Notes: generated by a model from the letters alone, not told the origin. A DNA stretch of 64,000 bases from Glycomyces terrestris (GCF_003933745.1 NZ_RSEB01000005.1:62001-126000), one strand, 5' to 3'. Numbered from the stretch's first letter, positions 23,180 through 33,408 are shown. A program made the numbers and translations.

Positions 23180-24679
23180 TCAGGCCGGGGCCTCGTCCTC
23201 GGGCGCGTCGGCGGGCTCGGCGGCCAGCCGGACGGTGAACGCGGTGCCCTCGCCGGGCCGGGACGCGACCTGGACGGTCCCGCCGTGGGCCTTGACGATG
23301 GCCGCGACGATCGACAGGCCGAGCCCGGAGCCGGGGTGGACGACCGCGTCGGAGCGGAAGAACCGCTCGAAGACCCGGTCGGCGGTCTCCTGCTCCATGC
23401 CGGGGCCGTCGTCGGCGACGGTGAGCAGGACCGTGCCGTCCTCGGAGGCGAGCTCGACGCGCACGTGCGTGCCCGCGGGCGTGTGCCGCAGCGCGTTCGA
23501 CAGGAGGTTGTCGAGGACCTGCCGCATGCGGGCCCGGTCGGCGGCCACGACGGTGGCCGCGCCGGGGGCGCGCGTGAAGCTGAACTCGTGGTCCTCGGCC
23601 ATGACCGCGTGCGCGGTGACGGCCTCGTGCGCGAGCGGCGCCAGGTCCACCGGCTCGGTCTCGACCGGGCGCTCCTGGCCGAGGCGGGCCAGGTGCAGCA
23701 GGTCGCCCACGAGCAGGCCCATGCGCTTGGCGGCCTCCTCGATCTGCCGGATGTAGTGCTGGCGGTCGGCCTCGGGCATCTGCGGGTTCGCGCGCACCAG
23801 CTCGGCGTACCCGCGCACGCTGGTGAGCGGGGTGCGCAGCTCGTGGGAGGCGTCGGCGATGAACTCGCGCATGCGCTCCTCGGAGTCGTGGGCGCGCTGC
23901 TCGGACCACTCGCGGGCCCGCAGGGCGCCCTCGACCTTGGTGAGCATCGAGTTGATGGCCCGGCCGACGCGCCCGACCTCGGTCGCCGGGTCGTGCTCGG
24001 GGACGCGCCGCGAGTAGTTCCCGGCCGCGATCATCGCCGCGGTGTTCTCGATCTGGCGCAGCGGCGACAGGCTCGCGCGCACCAGTCCCACGCCGATCGC
24101 GGCGAGGCCGGCGAGGACGCCGGCGCCGATGAGCAGGTCGACCCAGACGAGCCCGGCGACGGTCTTGTCGAAGTGCGCGAGCTTGTAGGAGAGCACGTAG
24201 TAGGCGTCGGCCTGGAGGTTGTGCGCCTCCGGGTCGTAGTCGGGGTCGTTCGTGCCGACCTTCGCGCCCGACAGGCCCAGGACCCGCCAGCGCGTGGTGC
24301 CGTCGGCCGAGAGGGCCGTGAACGCCTCGCCGTCGGCCGCGACCAGGTCGTCGTAGTCGAACACGGGGTAGTCGGCGCGGTCGGTGGGCCGGTCGAAGCG
24401 GTTGCCCTCGCCGTACAGGACGGAGAAGACGTACTGCTCGGGCCGCACGCCCGGGGTGGCCTCGTCGTCCTCGAAGTTCTCGGGGTCGAACGTGTCCGGG
24501 CTCCAGGACAGCAGCTGGTTCTCGAGCTCCTCGTCGACGGTGCCGAGGAAGTAGGAGTGGAGCGCGAGGATCGTCGAGACGCTGATGAGGATGAGGGAGC
24601 CGGCCACGAGCACGAGCACGGCGGCGGTGAGCCGCACCCGGAGCGGGGTGCGGTCCCACTTGTCGCGGACGCCTTCCAT
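23180..24679 (-). CDS. Two-component sensor histidine kinase (PhoR/MprB-like)
   Basis: A 499-residue membrane kinase. Helix 1 is at about residues 17-40. An extracytoplasmic domain of about 120 residues, rich in acidic residues, follows, and then helix 2 (LIGAGVLAGLAAIGVGLV). The HAMP region has AMIAAGNYSRRVPEHDP, the HisKA H-box is DASHELRTPL, the N-box is LLSNALRHTPAG, and the G-boxes are DDGPGM and GSGLGLSIV. The ATG at 24679 lies 14 bases after the response regulator stop, so the two are co-transcribed. Its many Asp/Glu residues in the sensor domain hint at sensing pH, cations or cationic peptides, but this is inference. Confidence 0.92.
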   Translation of the reverse strand: MEGVRDKWDRTPLRVRLTAAVLVLVAGSLILISVSTILALHSYFLGTVDEELENQLLSWSPDTFDPENFEDDEATPGVRPEQYVFSVLYGEGNRFDRPTDRADYPVFDYDDLVAADGEAFTALSADGTTRWRVLGLSGAKVGTNDPDYDPEAHNLQADAYYVLSYKLAHFDKTVAGLVWVDLLIGAGVLAGLAAIGVGLVRASLSPLRQIENTAAMIAAGNYSRRVPEHDPATEVGRVGRAINSMLTKVEGALRAREWSEQRAHDSEERMREFIADASHELRTPLTSVRGYAELVRANPQMPEADRQHYIRQIEEAAKRMGLLVGDLLHLARLGQERPVETEPVDLAPLAHEAVTAHAVMAEDHEFSFTRAPGAATVVAADRARMRQVLDNLLSNALRHTPAGTHVRVELASEDGTVLLTVADDGPGMEQETADRVFERFFRSDAVVHPGSGLGLSIVAAIVKAHGGTVQVASRPGEGTAFTVRLAAEPADAPEDEAPA

Positions 24680-24693
24680 GACGCGGGGGGCGC

Positions 24694-25413
24694 TCAACGA
24701 TGCTGCTCCCGCAGGACGTACCCGATGCCGCGGAGCGTCTGGATGAGCTTGGGCTCGCCCGTGTCGATCTTGCGGCGCAGGTAGGAGACGTAGGACTCGA
24801 CGATGCCGTCGTCGCCGCGGAAGTCGTAGCGCCACACGTGGTCGAGGATCTGGGCCTTGGAGAGGACGCGGCCGGCGTTGATCATGAAGTAGCGCAGGAG
24901 CTTGAACTCGGTGGGCGAGAGCTGCACGGCCTTGCCGGCGCGCCAGACCTCGTGGGTCTCCTCGTCGAGTTCGAGGTCGGCGTACTGGAGGCGGGAGGGC
25001 CGCGGGAGTTCGCCGGAGGAGCGGCGCAGGACGGCGCGGATGCGGGCGACGACCTCTTCGAGCGCGAACGGCTTGGTGATGTAGTCGTCGCCGCCGACGG
25101 ACAGGCCGGTGACGGTGTCGGCGGTGTCGTCGCGGGCGGTGAGGAACAGCACCGGGGTGTGGTCGGAGCCGGAGCGCATGCGGCGCACCACTTCGAAGCC
25201 GTCGAAGTCGGGGAGGTTGACGTCGAGGACCACGAGGTCGGGGCGGTGCCGGGCGACGGAGCGGAGGGCCTCGTCGCCGGAGCCGACGGCGTGGACGGCG
25301 AAGCCGGCGTAGCGCAGCGACGTGGCGAGCAGCTCGCAGATGTTCTCGTCGTCCTCGACGACCAGCAGGGTCGCTTCGGTCTCGGCGCTCGGCTGGCTGG
25401 TCGAAAGCGGCAT
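24694..25413 (-). CDS. OmpR-family response regulator, very similar in motifs to mycobacterial PhoP
   Basis: A 239-residue regulator. The receiver domain has acidic pocket VVEDDEN, phospho-acceptor Asp64 (VVLDVNLPDFDG), LFLTARD and Lys114 (DDYITKPF). The winged-helix domain has ELDEETHEVW, LSPTEFKLLRYFMINAG, ILDHVWRYDF and VESYVSYLRRKIDTGE, which are nearly the words found in Mycobacterium tuberculosis PhoP. I use the ATG at 25413, because the 50 codons upstream are unlike the family. GAGG lies close before it. The downstream partner is the kinase at 23180-24679. Target genes cannot be read from here, but the htrA gene two genes downstream is a candidate. Confidence 0.93.
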   Translation of the reverse strand: MPLSTSQPSAETEATLLVVEDDENICELLATSLRYAGFAVHAVGSGDEALRSVARHRPDLVVLDVNLPDFDGFEVVRRMRSGSDHTPVLFLTARDDTADTVTGLSVGGDDYITKPFALEEVVARIRAVLRRSSGELPRPSRLQYADLELDEETHEVWRAGKAVQLSPTEFKLLRYFMINAGRVLSKAQILDHVWRYDFRGDDGIVESYVSYLRRKIDTGEPKLIQTLRGIGYVLREQHR

Positions 25414-25736
25414 GGCCTCATTCTCACGGTCGGGGCGGGCCGGGTCCGGCGCTCGGCCGGCGCTCCGCAGGTCGCAGGTGATTTCGAAGCATACGCCCGC
25501 GTCCGGGGCGTGCCAAGCGGTCGCGGGCGGTCCCGGGCGCGGCGCGCCGCGCGGGGTGACAGGGCGCACGCGCGCGCATCACGATCGTGTGACCATTATC
25601 GGAAGAGTGCGTGGCTTTGCGGGAATCCGGCGTGCGCGAGCTGTCTTCCGTGACGGGCGTCGGATAGACTTTGTGCTCCAGCCGAGTACGGCAGGTGTGC
25701 TCGGGCAAGGATCCCAACAGGGGCGAGGACCGCAAT
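25414..25736. other. Divergent intergenic region, 323 bases
   Basis: It lies between the PhoP-like regulator (minus) and the STAS gene (plus) and must carry both promoters. No gene is supported. The half near 25580-25700 is AT-richer for this genome. I see no clear operator repeats. Confidence 0.5.
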
Positions 25737-26090
25737 ATGACGCTGTCTATCGAGACCGCCACCACCGACACCGGCGTGGTCACCGTCGAGCTCTCGGGCG
25801 AGGTCGACTACGCCACCGCGCCCCAGATCCGCGAGACGATCACGAACGCCCTCGAGGCGGGCGGCGCCACCGCCATCCGGGTCGACGTCGCGAAGGTGAC
25901 GGTCCTCGACTCCACCGGCATCGGCACGATCGTGGTGGCCTACCGCATCGCCCGCGAGATGGGCGTGGCGCTGGCCGTCGTCAACCCCAACCGCTTCATC
26001 ACCCGCCTGTTCACCGTCGTCGGCGCCGAGGAGCTCCTGGAGGAGCCCACCGAGACGTTCTCCGGCCGGGAGCGCAGCGCGGCCGGCTAG
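25737..26090 (+). CDS. Anti-sigma factor antagonist (STAS domain, SpoIIAA/RsbV-like)
   Basis: A 117-residue single-domain STAS protein. The phosphorylatable Ser lies in VTVLDSTGIG, with the earlier VTVELSGEVDYATAPQIRE and the late FTVVGAEELL typical of the family. Unphosphorylated, such proteins bind RsbW-like anti-sigma kinases and free a stress sigma factor. The ATG at 25737 follows CGAGGAC. It stands alone with a hairpin 29 bases after its stop. No intact kinase partner is adjacent; the RsbW-like protein at 35940-36392 is 10 kb away and degenerate. Confidence 0.9.
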   Translation: MTLSIETATTDTGVVTVELSGEVDYATAPQIRETITNALEAGGATAIRVDVAKVTVLDSTGIGTIVVAYRIAREMGVALAVVNPNRFITRLFTVVGAEELLEEPTETFSGRERSAAG

Positions 26091-26118
26091 CGCGCGCCAT
26101 CGGGCCGCGCGCGTTCGG

Positions 26119-26138
26119 GCCCTCCCTGCGGGGAGGGC
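26119..26138 (+). terminator. Terminator after the STAS gene
   Basis: An 8-bp stem GCCCTCCC/GGGAGGGC with a TGCG loop, about 30 bases after the stop. Confidence 0.55.
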
Positions 26139-26327
26139 GCGGCGCGCCGGTGTGGCGAACCAGACTCCCACCCGTATCCACCTGCTGCGCAGCACATTCG
26201 CGCGGGCCCGAGTGACCGGCCCCGCAGAGGCGTTACCGGTACTACACTTGCTCCTCCCCCCGGTTACCCTTGAGTCCGGGGACTGCCGTCCCCGTCCACG
26301 CAGCGTCAAAGAAGAGGCGATTCAGTC

Positions 26328-29300
26328 GTGTCGAGTGCGACTCCGGGCAATCCGTTGACCGATTTCGGTGCCAATGAGTGGCTGGTCAACGAGATGTATG
26401 AGCGTTACCGCGAAAACCCCGACAGTGTGAGCGCCGGCTGGCGCGAGTTCTTCGGCGGCGATCCGACGACGACGCAGCTCACTGACGAGAACGAGGCGAA
26501 GGCCGCGCCGCAGGCGGAGGCCGCGCCGGCCCCTGCCCCGGCGCCCGCGCCGCGGCCGGAGCCCGAGCCCGTCCGGGCCGCTCCCGAGCCGCCCGTGCCG
26601 GCCGCGCCCGCTGCCGTGGCACCCGAAGCTTCGACCGAGAAGGCGACCCCTGAAGTGAACGAACCCGGCACCGTCAAGCCGCTCAAAGGCGTCGCGGCCA
26701 AGGTGGCCCAGAACATGGACGCGTCCCTGGAGATCCCCACGGCCACCTCGGTCCGGGCGGTCCCCGCGAAGCTCCTGTTCGACAACCGGATCGTCATCAA
26801 CAACCACCTCAAGCGCGGCCAGGGCGGGAAGGTCTCCTTCACGCACCTCATCGGCTACGCGCTGGTGCAGGCGGTCAAGGCCCACCCGGGCATGAACGCG
26901 TCCTACAAGGTCGTCGACGGCAAGCCGCAGCTGGTGACGCCCGAGCACATCAACCTCGGGCTGGCGATCGACCTGGCGAAGCCGGACGGGTCCCGCACGC
27001 TGGTGGTGCCGTCCATCAAGAACACCGAGTCGATGGACTTCCGGGAGTTCTGGCAGGCGTACGAGGACCTGGTCCGCAAGGCCCGCAACAACAAGCTGAC
27101 GATGGAGGACCACGCCGGGGCGACGCTCACGCTGACGAACCCGGGCGGCATCGGCACCGTCCACTCCGTCCCGCGCCTGATGAAGGGCCAGGGCCTCATC
27201 GTCGGCGTCGGCGCCATGGAGGTGCCGGCCGAGTTCGCGGGGGCCTCCGACGAGACCCTCTCGGACCTGGGCGTCTCCCGGATCATGACGGTGACCTCGA
27301 CGTACGACCACCGGATCATCCAGGGCGCCGAGTCCGGCCAGTTCCTGGCGACGCTCCACCGGCTGCTGCTGGGCGACGGCTTCTTCGACGAGGTCTTCCG
27401 CTCGCTGCTCATCCCCTACGAGCCGGTCCGCTGGGTCCGCGACGTGTCGAAGACCCACGAGGGCCAGATCGACAAGAACGCCCGCGTCATCGAGCTCATC
27501 CACGCCTACCGGGTCCGCGGCCACCTCATGGCCGACACGAACCCGCTGCACTACGAGATCCGCCGCCACCCCGACCTCGACATCCTGTCGCACGGCCTCA
27601 CCCTGTGGGACCTGGACCGGACGTTCCCGGTGGGCGGCTTCGCGGGCCAGCAGCGCATGAAGCTGCGCGACATCCTCGGCGTCCTGCGCGACTCGTACTG
27701 CCGCCGGATCGGCGTGGAGTACATGCACATCCAGGACCCGGAGGAGCGCGCCTGGCTCCAGCGGCGCATCGAGGTGCCGTTCGAGAAGCCGAAGGTCGAG
27801 GAGCAGAAGCACATCCTCGGGCGCCTGAACGCCGCCGAGGCGTTCGAGACGTTCCTCCAGACGAAGTTCGTGGGCCAGAAGCGGTTCAGCCTCGAAGGCG
27901 GCGAGTCGCTCATCCCGCTGCTCGACCGCATCCTGAACGAGGCCGCGGGCGCCGAGCTCGACGAGGTCGTCATCGGCATGCCGCACCGCGGCCGCCTGAA
28001 CGTCCTCGCGAACATCGTCGGCAAGAAGCTCTCGAAGATCTTCACCGAGTTCGAGGGGCACATCGACCCCAAGAGCATCGGCGGCTCCGGCGACGTCAAG
28101 TACCACCTGGGCATGACCGGGAAGTTCACCTCCCCGGACGGCAAGGGCGAGACCACGGTCTCCCTGTGCGCCAACCCGTCCCACCTGGAGGCCGTGAACC
28201 CGGTCCTCGAGGGCGTGGTGCGCGCCAAGCAGGACCGGCTCAACCTCGGCGAGGACGGCTTCACCGTCATGCCGGTCGCCATCCACGGCGACGCCGCGTT
28301 CGCCGGCCAGGGCGTGGTCGCCGAGACCCTGAACCTGTCGCAGCTGCGCGGCTACCGCACCGGCGGCACCGTCCACGTCGTCGTGAACAACCAGGTCGGC
28401 TTCACGACCGCGCCGGCGTACTCGCGGTCCTCGCTGTACTGCACCGACGTCGCCCGCATGATCCAGGCGCCGATCTTCCACGTGAACGGCGACGACCCCG
28501 AGGCCGTGGCCGAGGTCGCCAAGCTCGCGTTCGCGTTCCGCCAGCAGTTCCGCAAGGACGTCGTCATCGACATGGTCTGCTACCGGCGCCGCGGCCACAA
28601 CGAGGGCGACGACCCGAAGATGACCAACCCGCAGATGTACCAGGTCATCGACGGCAAGCAGTCGGTCCGCAAGCTGTACACCCGCGCCCTCATCGGCCGC
28701 GGCGACATCACCATGGAGGACGCGGAGGAGGCGCTCGCGGACTACCAGGCCCAGCTCGAGCGGGTCTTCCGCGAGACGAAGGAGGCCCTGGCCGGGCAGA
28801 CCGGCCCGCTGCCGTGGCGCCACCAGCCCGAGCCGGTCGCCGACATCGACACCTCCGTCGACGCCGAGACGATCGCGATGATCGGCAAGGCCCACACCAC
28901 GCTCCCCGAGGGCTTCGGCCCGCACAAGGCGGTCCGCAAGGTCCTCGAGAAGCGCAGCGAGATGTCCACCTCGGGCCACGTCGACTGGGCGTTCGCCGAG
29001 ACGCTCGCGTTCGGCTCGCTCCTCATGCAGGGCAAGGCCGTGCGCCTCGCCGGGCAGGACTCGCGGCGCGGCACGTTCGTGCAGCGCCACGCGGTCGTCA
29101 TCGACCAGGCCACCGGCGACGAGTACACGCCGCTGGCGCACCTGGGCGAGCACACCGCGAAGTTCTTCATCTACGACTCGCTGCTCAGCGAGTTCGCCGC
29201 GCTCGGCTTCGAGTACGGCTACTCGGTGGAGAACCCGGACATGCTCGTCGCCTGGGAGGCCCAGTTCGGCGACTTCGTCGACGGCGCCCAGACGATCATC

Positions 29301-30023
29301 GACGAGTTCATCTCCTCGGGCGAGGCCAAGTGGGGCCAGCACTCCGGCGTGACCCTGCTGCTCCCGCACGGCCACGAGGGCGCCGGCCCGGACCACACCT
29401 CCGGGCGCATCGAGCGCTTCCTCCAGCTGTGCGCCGACGAGAACATGCGCGTGGTCAACTCCACGAGCCCGGCGAACTACTTCCACCTGCTGCGCCGCCA
29501 GGCGCTCGACCCGGTCAAGAAGCCCCTCGTGGTCTTCACGCCGAAGTCGCTGCTGCGCCACAAGTCGGCCGTCAGCCAGCTCGACGAGTTCACCGGCGGC
29601 CGCTTCCAGCCGGTCCTGCACGACCCGGCGCTCGCGTCCGGCGAGATCCGGCCCGAGAACGTCAAGCGCGTCCTCCTGTGCTCCGGCAAGGTCTACTACG
29701 ACCTGGCCGCGGCCCGGACCGCGCGCGGCGTCGCCGACACCGCGATCGTCCGCGTCGAGCAGCTGTACCCGCTGCCGGCCGAGGAGCTCAAGGCCGCGCT
29801 CGGGGCGTTCCCGAACGCCGTCGAGACCGCCTGGGTCCAGGAGGAGCCCGCGAACCAGGGCGCCTGGTCGTTCATCGCGCTCAACCTCCTCGAGCAGCTC
29901 GGCGGGGTCCACCTGCGCCGCATCTCCCGCCCGGCCGCGGCCGCGCCGTCCACCGGCTCGCCGAAGGTCCACGAGGTCGAGCAGCAGGCGCTCATCGACG
30001 TCGCGGTCCCGCAGCCGCAGTAG
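26328..30023 (+). CDS. kgd: Multifunctional 2-oxoglutarate metabolism enzyme (decarboxylase/dehydrogenase E1 with E2 domain)
   Basis: A 1231-residue Kgd/SucA protein. Residues 1-40 ([20 protein letters not shown]) are the E1 anchor, about 45-110 are an Ala/Pro/Glu linker, and about 115-365 are an E2-type succinyltransferase domain with [18 protein letters not shown]. The rest is the thiamine-dependent E1, with [43 protein letters not shown] and [17 protein letters not shown]. It decarboxylates 2-oxoglutarate and feeds the dehydrogenase complex or carboligation. In actinobacteria it is inhibited by the FHA protein GarA/OdhI. The GTG at 26328 follows AGAGG. It has its own terminator. This fusion is a hallmark of Actinobacteria. 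Confidence 0.97.
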   Translation: MSSATPGNPLTDFGANEWLVNEMYERYRENPDSVSAGWREFFGGDPTTTQLTDENEAKAAPQAEAAPAPAPAPAPRPEPEPVRAAPEPPVPAAPAAVAPEASTEKATPEVNEPGTVKPLKGVAAKVAQNMDASLEIPTATSVRAVPAKLLFDNRIVINNHLKRGQGGKVSFTHLIGYALVQAVKAHPGMNASYKVVDGKPQLVTPEHINLGLAIDLAKPDGSRTLVVPSIKNTESMDFREFWQAYEDLVRKARNNKLTMEDHAGATLTLTNPGGIGTVHSVPRLMKGQGLIVGVGAMEVPAEFAGASDETLSDLGVSRIMTVTSTYDHRIIQGAESGQFLATLHRLLLGDGFFDEVFRSLLIPYEPVRWVRDVSKTHEGQIDKNARVIELIHAYRVRGHLMADTNPLHYEIRRHPDLDILSHGLTLWDLDRTFPVGGFAGQQRMKLRDILGVLRDSYCRRIGVEYMHIQDPEERAWLQRRIEVPFEKPKVEEQKHILGRLNAAEAFETFLQTKFVGQKRFSLEGGESLIPLLDRILNEAAGAELDEVVIGMPHRGRLNVLANIVGKKLSKIFTEFEGHIDPKSIGGSGDVKYHLGMTGKFTSPDGKGETTVSLCANPSHLEAVNPVLEGVVRAKQDRLNLGEDGFTVMPVAIHGDAAFAGQGVVAETLNLSQLRGYRTGGTVHVVVNNQVGFTTAPAYSRSSLYCTDVARMIQAPIFHVNGDDPEAVAEVAKLAFAFRQQFRKDVVIDMVCYRRRGHNEGDDPKMTNPQMYQVIDGKQSVRKLYTRALIGRGDITMEDAEEALADYQAQLERVFRETKEALAGQTGPLPWRHQPEPVADIDTSVDAETIAMIGKAHTTLPEGFGPHKAVRKVLEKRSEMSTSGHVDWAFAETLAFGSLLMQGKAVRLAGQDSRRGTFVQRHAVVIDQATGDEYTPLAHLGEHTAKFFIYDSLLSEFAALGFEYGYSVENPDMLVAWEAQFGDFVDGAQTIIDEFISSGEAKWGQHSGVTLLLPHGHEGAGPDHTSGRIERFLQLCADENMRVVNSTSPANYFHLLRRQALDPVKKPLVVFTPKSLLRHKSAVSQLDEFTGGRFQPVLHDPALASGEIRPENVKRVLLCSGKVYYDLAAARTARGVADTAIVRVEQLYPLPAEELKAALGAFPNAVETAWVQEEPANQGAWSFIALNLLEQLGGVHLRRISRPAAAAPSTGSPKVHEVEQQALIDVAVPQPQ

Positions 30024-30033
30024 CACGATCACC

Positions 30034-30068
30034 GAAAGGGGGGCGACCGGCGCCGGTCGCCCCCTTTC
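30034..30068 (+). terminator. Terminator of kgd
   Basis: A near-perfect stem of about 16 bp centred on GGC|GCC at 30051/30052, running from GAAAGGGG to CCCCTTTC. It lies 13 bases after the kgd stop. Confidence 0.75.
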
Positions 30069-30088
30069 GGCGTCCCCGGGCCGGAATT

Positions 30089-30100
30089 CACAACGTTGCA
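30089..30100. promoter_or_regulatory. Possible LacI-family operator for the sugar transporter operon
   Basis: The perfect 8-base palindrome CAACGTTG (30091-30098) in an AT-richer stretch 125 bases before the binding-protein gene has the central CG and AACGTT core seen in many LacI-family sites. Known for the family in general; assignment here is inference. No LacI gene lies nearby. Confidence 0.35.
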
Positions 30101-30130
30101 GAAGAAAGCGGTTCCTTTTCATCCATGCTC

Positions 30131-30158
30131 TTGACTCCATCGATGAGAGCGATAACAA
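30131..30158 (+). promoter_or_regulatory. Candidate sigma70-type promoter of the sugar transporter operon
   Basis: TTGACT at 30131-30136 and TAACAA at 30153-30158 are separated by 16 bases, about 65 bases before the ATG at 30223. The AT content is high for this genome. Confidence 0.4.
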
Positions 30159-30222
30159 TGTCAGGACGGCTCGCCCCTCCGCACAGCCGTCCCGACACCG
30201 CGATCACATTGGAGTGATGCAG

Positions 30223-31548
30223 ATGCCGAACCCTCCCTCACCACCCGGGGCCCTCTCCCGGCGGGCGCTCCTCACCGGCACGGCCGCGGCCGCCGGACTC
30301 GGGCTCGCCGGGTGCGGCTCGGTCAGCGGCGGCCTCAGCGGCAGGACCCGGGTCAAGCAGTGGAACCTCCTCGCCGGCTCCGACGGCGCGGTCATGACCG
30401 AGATGCACGACCAGTTCGCCGCCGAGCACCCCGACATCGAACTCGAGGCCACCACCTTCGGCTGGGGCACCCCGTTCTACACCCGCCTCGTCATGGGCGC
30501 CTCCGGCGGCAACGCCTCCGACATCGCCACCATCCACCTCTCCCGGCTCAAGAGCGTCTCCCCCGCGACCCTCCTCGACCCGATCACCCTCGACGAGCTC
30601 ACCGCCCACGGCCTCGACCCCGCCGACTTCCCCGAGAAGATCTGGGAGCAGTGCTTCGCCGGCGACGAGCTCTACGCGATCCCGATCGACACCCACGCCC
30701 TCGTCAACTACTACAACCGCACCGTCTGCGAGCAGGTCGGCGTCCTCAACCCGGACGGCACCCTCCTGGAGACGCACGGCGTCGAGGAGTACCTCGACCT
30801 CCTGCGCGCCGTCAAGGAGGCCACCGGCCAGTACGGGACCTCCCTCGACACCCTCGGCGGCTGGCGCCAGTTCTGGGCCTGGTACCGGCAGGCCGACGGC
30901 GAGATGACCTTCGGCGACGGCGAGTACGAGATGGACGACGACAAGGCGCTCCAGTCCATCGAGATCATGTACCGCATGGCCGAGGAGGGCCTGTGCCCCA
31001 CCTTCGCCGACGGCGGCCAGTGCGCCGCCAACTTCGAGAACGGCGCCGCCGGCCTCGTCCAGGTCGGCAACTGGGAGATCAACCGCTTCAAGGCCTTCGA
31101 CCAGGCCCAGGGCCTCGACTTCTCCATGACCGAGATGCCCGACTTCTTCGGCAACCGGCGCACCCAGGGCGACTGCCACTCCTACGTCCTCCCCCGCCAC
31201 CACAGCTGGGACCCCGAGGTCCGCGAGGCCACCCTCGCCTACGCCGCCTGGATGCTCCGGCACAGCTTCCGGTGGGGCGAGGGCGGCGGCCACACCCCGG
31301 CCTACCTGCCCGTCACCGAGAGCGCCGAATACCAGGCCCTGCAACCGAATGCCGAGTACTCCGGCGTGGTCCAGAACGTCCAGTTCGACCCCGACGTGTG
31401 GTTCTCCGGCTCCGCCGCGCGCCTCTTCGACGAGACCGGCGCCATCTTCAACCAGGTCTACGGCCTCGCCATGACCCCGGACGAGGCGCTGGCGCTCGTC
31501 AAAGAGCGGATCCAGGCGCTGCTGGACCTCCCGAACCCGGTCGATTGA
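30223..31548 (+). CDS. Carbohydrate ABC transporter substrate-binding lipoprotein
   Basis: A 441-residue periplasm-side solute-binding protein. The twin-arginine-like SRRALLTG and lipobox LGLAGC put the lipidated Cys at residue 31. The mature domain has WNLLAGSDGAVMTEMHDQF, YAIPIDTHALVNYYNRTVCE and AANFENGAAGLVQVGNWE, the cluster-B sugar-binder pattern. The ATG at 30223 is eight bases after TTGGAG; GTG and ATG codons just upstream are too close to that site. It is the first gene of a three-gene operon with two permeases. The ATPase subunit is absent, so a shared MsiK-type ATPase elsewhere is likely. Sugar unknown. Confidence 0.92.
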   Translation: MPNPPSPPGALSRRALLTGTAAAAGLGLAGCGSVSGGLSGRTRVKQWNLLAGSDGAVMTEMHDQFAAEHPDIELEATTFGWGTPFYTRLVMGASGGNASDIATIHLSRLKSVSPATLLDPITLDELTAHGLDPADFPEKIWEQCFAGDELYAIPIDTHALVNYYNRTVCEQVGVLNPDGTLLETHGVEEYLDLLRAVKEATGQYGTSLDTLGGWRQFWAWYRQADGEMTFGDGEYEMDDDKALQSIEIMYRMAEEGLCPTFADGGQCAANFENGAAGLVQVGNWEINRFKAFDQAQGLDFSMTEMPDFFGNRRTQGDCHSYVLPRHHSWDPEVREATLAYAAWMLRHSFRWGEGGGHTPAYLPVTESAEYQALQPNAEYSGVVQNVQFDPDVWFSGSAARLFDETGAIFNQVYGLAMTPDEALALVKERIQALLDLPNPVD

Positions 31549-31567
31549 AACGTTCCAAGGACTTGCC

Positions 31568-32512
31568 ATGACTGTGAAGACCGAGGCGCCCGCCGCGGCG
31601 CCGGCCGCGGTGCCGCGGCCCCCGACCGCCCCGAACCCGAAGCGCCGCTCGTGGACCGGACTCTGGTTCGTGCTCCCCTTCGCCGCCTTCTACGCCCTCT
31701 TCCTGGTCTACCCGACCTTCCTGGGCCTGTTCTACTCCTTCACCGACAAGAGCCTCACCGGCCGGCCCGCCTCCTGGGTCGGGCTCGACAACTGGGCCGA
31801 GGCGCTCGGCGACGAGCGCGCCTGGGACGCGCTGTGGAACACCGCCGTGTTCACCCTCTACTCCACGCCGCCCCTGGTCGTCCTCGCGATCGTCCTGGCG
31901 CTCCTGGTCAACCGGGCCCGGAGGATCGGCTGGTTCCTGCGCATGGCGTTCTTCGCGCCGTTCGTCGTGCCCGTCTCCGTGGTCACCATGATCTGGATCT
32001 GGATCTACCAGCCCACCGGCGGCCTGCTCAACCACTACCTCCAGCTGCTGGGCCTCCAGGACCCCGCCGCGCCCACGATCTGGCTCCAGGGCGAGACCAC
32101 CGCCATGTGGTCGGTCGTCATCACCACCGTGTGGTGGACGCTCGGCTTCAACTTCCTGCTCTACCTGGCCGCGCTCCAGACGATCGACCCGAACGTCTAC
32201 GAGGCCGCGAGCATCGACGGCGCCGGCTGGTGGCGCCAGACCGCCCACCTCACCCTGCCGCTGCTCAAGCGCACCACCGGGCTGGTCGTCGTCCTCCAGC
32301 TCATCGCCTCGCTGCGGATCTTCGACCAGATGTACCTCATGACCGCCGGCGGCCCCAACCGCGCCACCGAGGTCGCCATCCACTACATCTACATCGCCGG
32401 CTTCGAGGGCTACCGGATCGGCTACGCGTCGGCGCTGTCCTATGTGCTGTTCGTGCTCATCCTCGTCGTCTCCATCGTGCAGTTCCGGCTGTTCTCCCGG
32501 AAGGAGGCCTGA
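31568..32512 (+). CDS. Carbohydrate ABC transporter permease (MalF-type)
   Basis: A 314-residue inner-membrane permease with six predicted helices, starting WFVLPFAAFYALFLVYPTFL. The EAA loop that docks the ATPase is visible as YEAASIDGAGWWRQTAHLTLP. It lies 19 bases after the binding-protein stop and 1 base before the second permease. ATG at 31568 after AAGGA. It forms a heterodimer with the next gene product. Confidence 0.95.
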   Translation: MTVKTEAPAAAPAAVPRPPTAPNPKRRSWTGLWFVLPFAAFYALFLVYPTFLGLFYSFTDKSLTGRPASWVGLDNWAEALGDERAWDALWNTAVFTLYSTPPLVVLAIVLALLVNRARRIGWFLRMAFFAPFVVPVSVVTMIWIWIYQPTGGLLNHYLQLLGLQDPAAPTIWLQGETTAMWSVVITTVWWTLGFNFLLYLAALQTIDPNVYEAASIDGAGWWRQTAHLTLPLLKRTTGLVVVLQLIASLRIFDQMYLMTAGGPNRATEVAIHYIYIAGFEGYRIGYASALSYVLFVLILVVSIVQFRLFSRKEA

Positions 32513-32513
32513 C

Positions 32514-33401
32514 ATGGCCGCGGTCCTCGACAAGCCCCGAACGGTCGCCCCCGGGCGGCGCGCCGCCAAGCGCCGCTTCAAGCGGCCCACCGTCGGCGCC
32601 GTCGTCGTGTACGTCGCCGCCGCCGCGCTCGCCGTGCTGTGGCTGCTGCCGCTGCTGTGGGCGCTCTCGACCTCGCTCAAGCCCGAGACGGAGGCGAGCC
32701 TCGGCCAGGACATCCACTGGATCCCGCAGGACTGGTCCCTGGAGGGCTACCGGACGCTGTTCGAGCGCGGCGACCACCTCACGTGGATGATCAACTCGAC
32801 GATCGTGTCGACGATCGTCACGGTCCTCACGCTGGTCCTGTGCGTCCTGGCGGCCTACGGGTTCTCGCGGTTCGACTTCCCGGCCAAGAACGTGATCTTC
32901 GGGGCGATCATCGCCGGGCTCATGGTCCCGGGCCAGGCGCTCATCATCCCGCTGTTCGACCTCGTGAACGACCTGCGCCTCTCGGGCACCTACTGGGGCC
33001 TGGCGCTCCCGCAGGTGGTCGCGCCGGTCATGGTGTTCATCCTGAAGCGCTTCTTCGACGCGATCCCGCGCGACTACGAGGAGGCCGCGAAGCTCGACGG
33101 CGCCGGGCACCTGCGGGTCCTGGTGAGCGTCATCGTGCCGCTGTCGGGGCCGATCATGGCCGCGGTCGGGATCTTCACGTTCATCGGCTCGTGGAACAAC
33201 TTCCTGTGGCCGCTGCTGGTGGCGACCGACCCGTCGATGATGACCCTCCCGGTGGGCCTGGGCGTCGTCTCCGGCGGCTACGGCCTGTTCTACGCCCAGA
33301 ACATGGCCGCCGCGGTCCTCGGCGCGCTGCCGCTGCTGGTGGTGTTCCTGATCTTCCAGAAGCAGATCGTGAACGGCGTCGCCGGCGTGGGCCTGAAGTA
33401 G
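32514..33401 (+). CDS. Carbohydrate ABC transporter permease (MalG-type)
   Basis: A 295-residue permease with a first helix VVYVAAAALAVLWLLPLLWAL and the EAA loop YEEAAKLDGAGHLRVLVSVIVP. The C-terminus QKQIVNGVAGVGLK is the usual MalG-class end. The ATG at 32514 follows AAGGAGG, which lies inside the end of the upstream permease, so translation is coupled. It is the last gene of the operon, followed by a strong hairpin. No glycosidase or regulator is linked, so the transported sugar cannot be read from context. Confidence 0.95.
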   Translation: MAAVLDKPRTVAPGRRAAKRRFKRPTVGAVVVYVAAAALAVLWLLPLLWALSTSLKPETEASLGQDIHWIPQDWSLEGYRTLFERGDHLTWMINSTIVSTIVTVLTLVLCVLAAYGFSRFDFPAKNVIFGAIIAGLMVPGQALIIPLFDLVNDLRLSGTYWGLALPQVVAPVMVFILKRFFDAIPRDYEEAAKLDGAGHLRVLVSVIVPLSGPIMAAVGIFTFIGSWNNFLWPLLVATDPSMMTLPVGLGVVSGGYGLFYAQNMAAAVLGALPLLVVFLIFQKQIVNGVAGVGLK

Positions 33402-33408
33402 GCGCACG

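Noticed and set aside
26322..30158. A 1278-codon frame antisense to kgd
   Set aside because: Compositionally biased (Leu/Arg/Asp/Val) shadow of a fully convincing kgd gene.
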